In this document: one piece after another, positions 5,343-5,538 of the stretch
Layout of the letters: each line of letters starts with the position of its first letter
Numbering within the stretch: position 1 is the first letter of the stretch
Source of the DNA: Muribaculaceae bacterium
GTDB lineage: Bacteria > Pseudomonadota > Alphaproteobacteria > Rs-D84
Length of the DNA stretch: 5,538 nt
Direction of reading: 5' to 3'
Assembly (NCBI GenBank): GCA_023665245.1
Contig: JAMPEH010000171.1
Location: 1 to 5,538 of the forward strand
Position numbers and translations under genes: made by a program
The notes under the pieces: generated by a model
What the model saw: the letters and a program-made list of their open reading frames with translations, nothing else
Databases searched by the model: none
Told to the model about the DNA's origin: nothing

Positions 5343-5538
5343 ATGTCAAATGATTCCATATGGATTACAGGTGCAAAAGGAAGGCTAGGTTCTGCATTGG
5401 TACATCTCTTGAAGGATGATATGAAAAACAAGGTAGTTGGAACAGACATGGATGTGGATGTTACGGATATGGAAGCAGTGGAACAGGCAGCAAATATATA
5501 CCATCCGAATATTGTCATTAACTGTGCCAGCATTTCAG
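5343..5538 (+). CDS. RmlD-like sugar-nucleotide reductase, N-terminal part
   Basis: The first 65 residues of a protein that continues past the right edge. It begins with a Rossmann fold: beta strand SIWITG, then the NAD(P)-binding glycine motif TGAKGRLG (9-16), an acidic stretch with DVDVTD (37-42) where RmlD proteins have D(I/V)TD, and IVINCAS (57-63) matching the VINxA strand. This is the extended short-chain dehydrogenase family that includes dTDP-4-dehydrorhamnose reductase. The start follows AGGAGG (5330-5335) by seven bases. The substrate-binding half and the YxxxK catalytic pair are outside the window, so dTDP-rhamnose synthesis is not proven; another sugar-nucleotide reductase or epimerase is possible. 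It is divergent from the c-di-GMP operon. Confidence 0.85.
   Translation, partial: MSNDSIWITGAKGRLGSALVHLLKDDMKNKVVGTDMDVDVTDMEAVEQAANIYHPNIVINCASIS

Noticed and set aside
5062..5388. 108-codon plus frame and the 93- and 96-codon minus frames in the right intergenic region
   Set aside because: Their composition is dominated by K, I, Y and F from AT-rich DNA, or they overlap the RmlD-like gene out of frame. None has a convincing ribosome binding site or motif.

Overview
The window looks like chromosomal DNA of a low-GC Gram-positive anaerobe in class Clostridia (Bacillota), probably Lachnospiraceae-like. The basis is strong AGGAGG-type ribosome binding sites before every start, AT-rich gaps with TTGACA/TATAAT-like promoters, an intrinsic terminator with a long T-run, and the style of the proteins. 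The exact genus cannot be read from the sequence.

Layout, left to right. Positions 1-21 hold the first seven codons of a minus-strand gene that leaves the window. Positions 22-258 are a divergent control region. A plus-strand promoter (112-140) drives a leader that I recognise by hand as a fluoride riboswitch (crcB motif, aptamer about 145-204). It overlaps an intrinsic terminator (192-244), and a strong ribosome binding site follows directly. The controlled gene (259-1458) is a complete 399-residue cation:proton antiporter-type membrane protein with an SLDD core motif. This is not CrcB/Fluc or CLC-F, so the arrangement points to an antiporter-fold protein serving fluoride resistance.

Convergent to it is a two-gene minus-strand operon for cyclic di-GMP turnover. 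The upstream gene (4928-3153) encodes a FIST sensor fused to an intact GGEEF diguanylate cyclase. After 24 bp comes a gene (3128-1482) encoding PAS, a degenerate GGDEF and an apparently intact EAL phosphodiesterase. One operon thus carries one likely synthase and one likely hydrolase, each with its own sensory domain. Neither GGDEF domain has the RxxD product-inhibition site. The operon ends in a weak terminator hairpin that overlaps the last codons of the EAL gene.

Positions 4929-5342 are an AT-rich gap of about 410 bases. It carries the operon promoter on the minus strand and, on the plus strand, a candidate promoter plus two adjacent hairpins that share bases. These hairpins precede the start (5343) of an RmlD-like sugar-nucleotide reductase gene cut off by the right edge.

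The strongest point of interest is the fluoride-riboswitch/antiporter unit. The double hairpin before the RmlD-like gene and the degenerate GGDEF domain are secondary.
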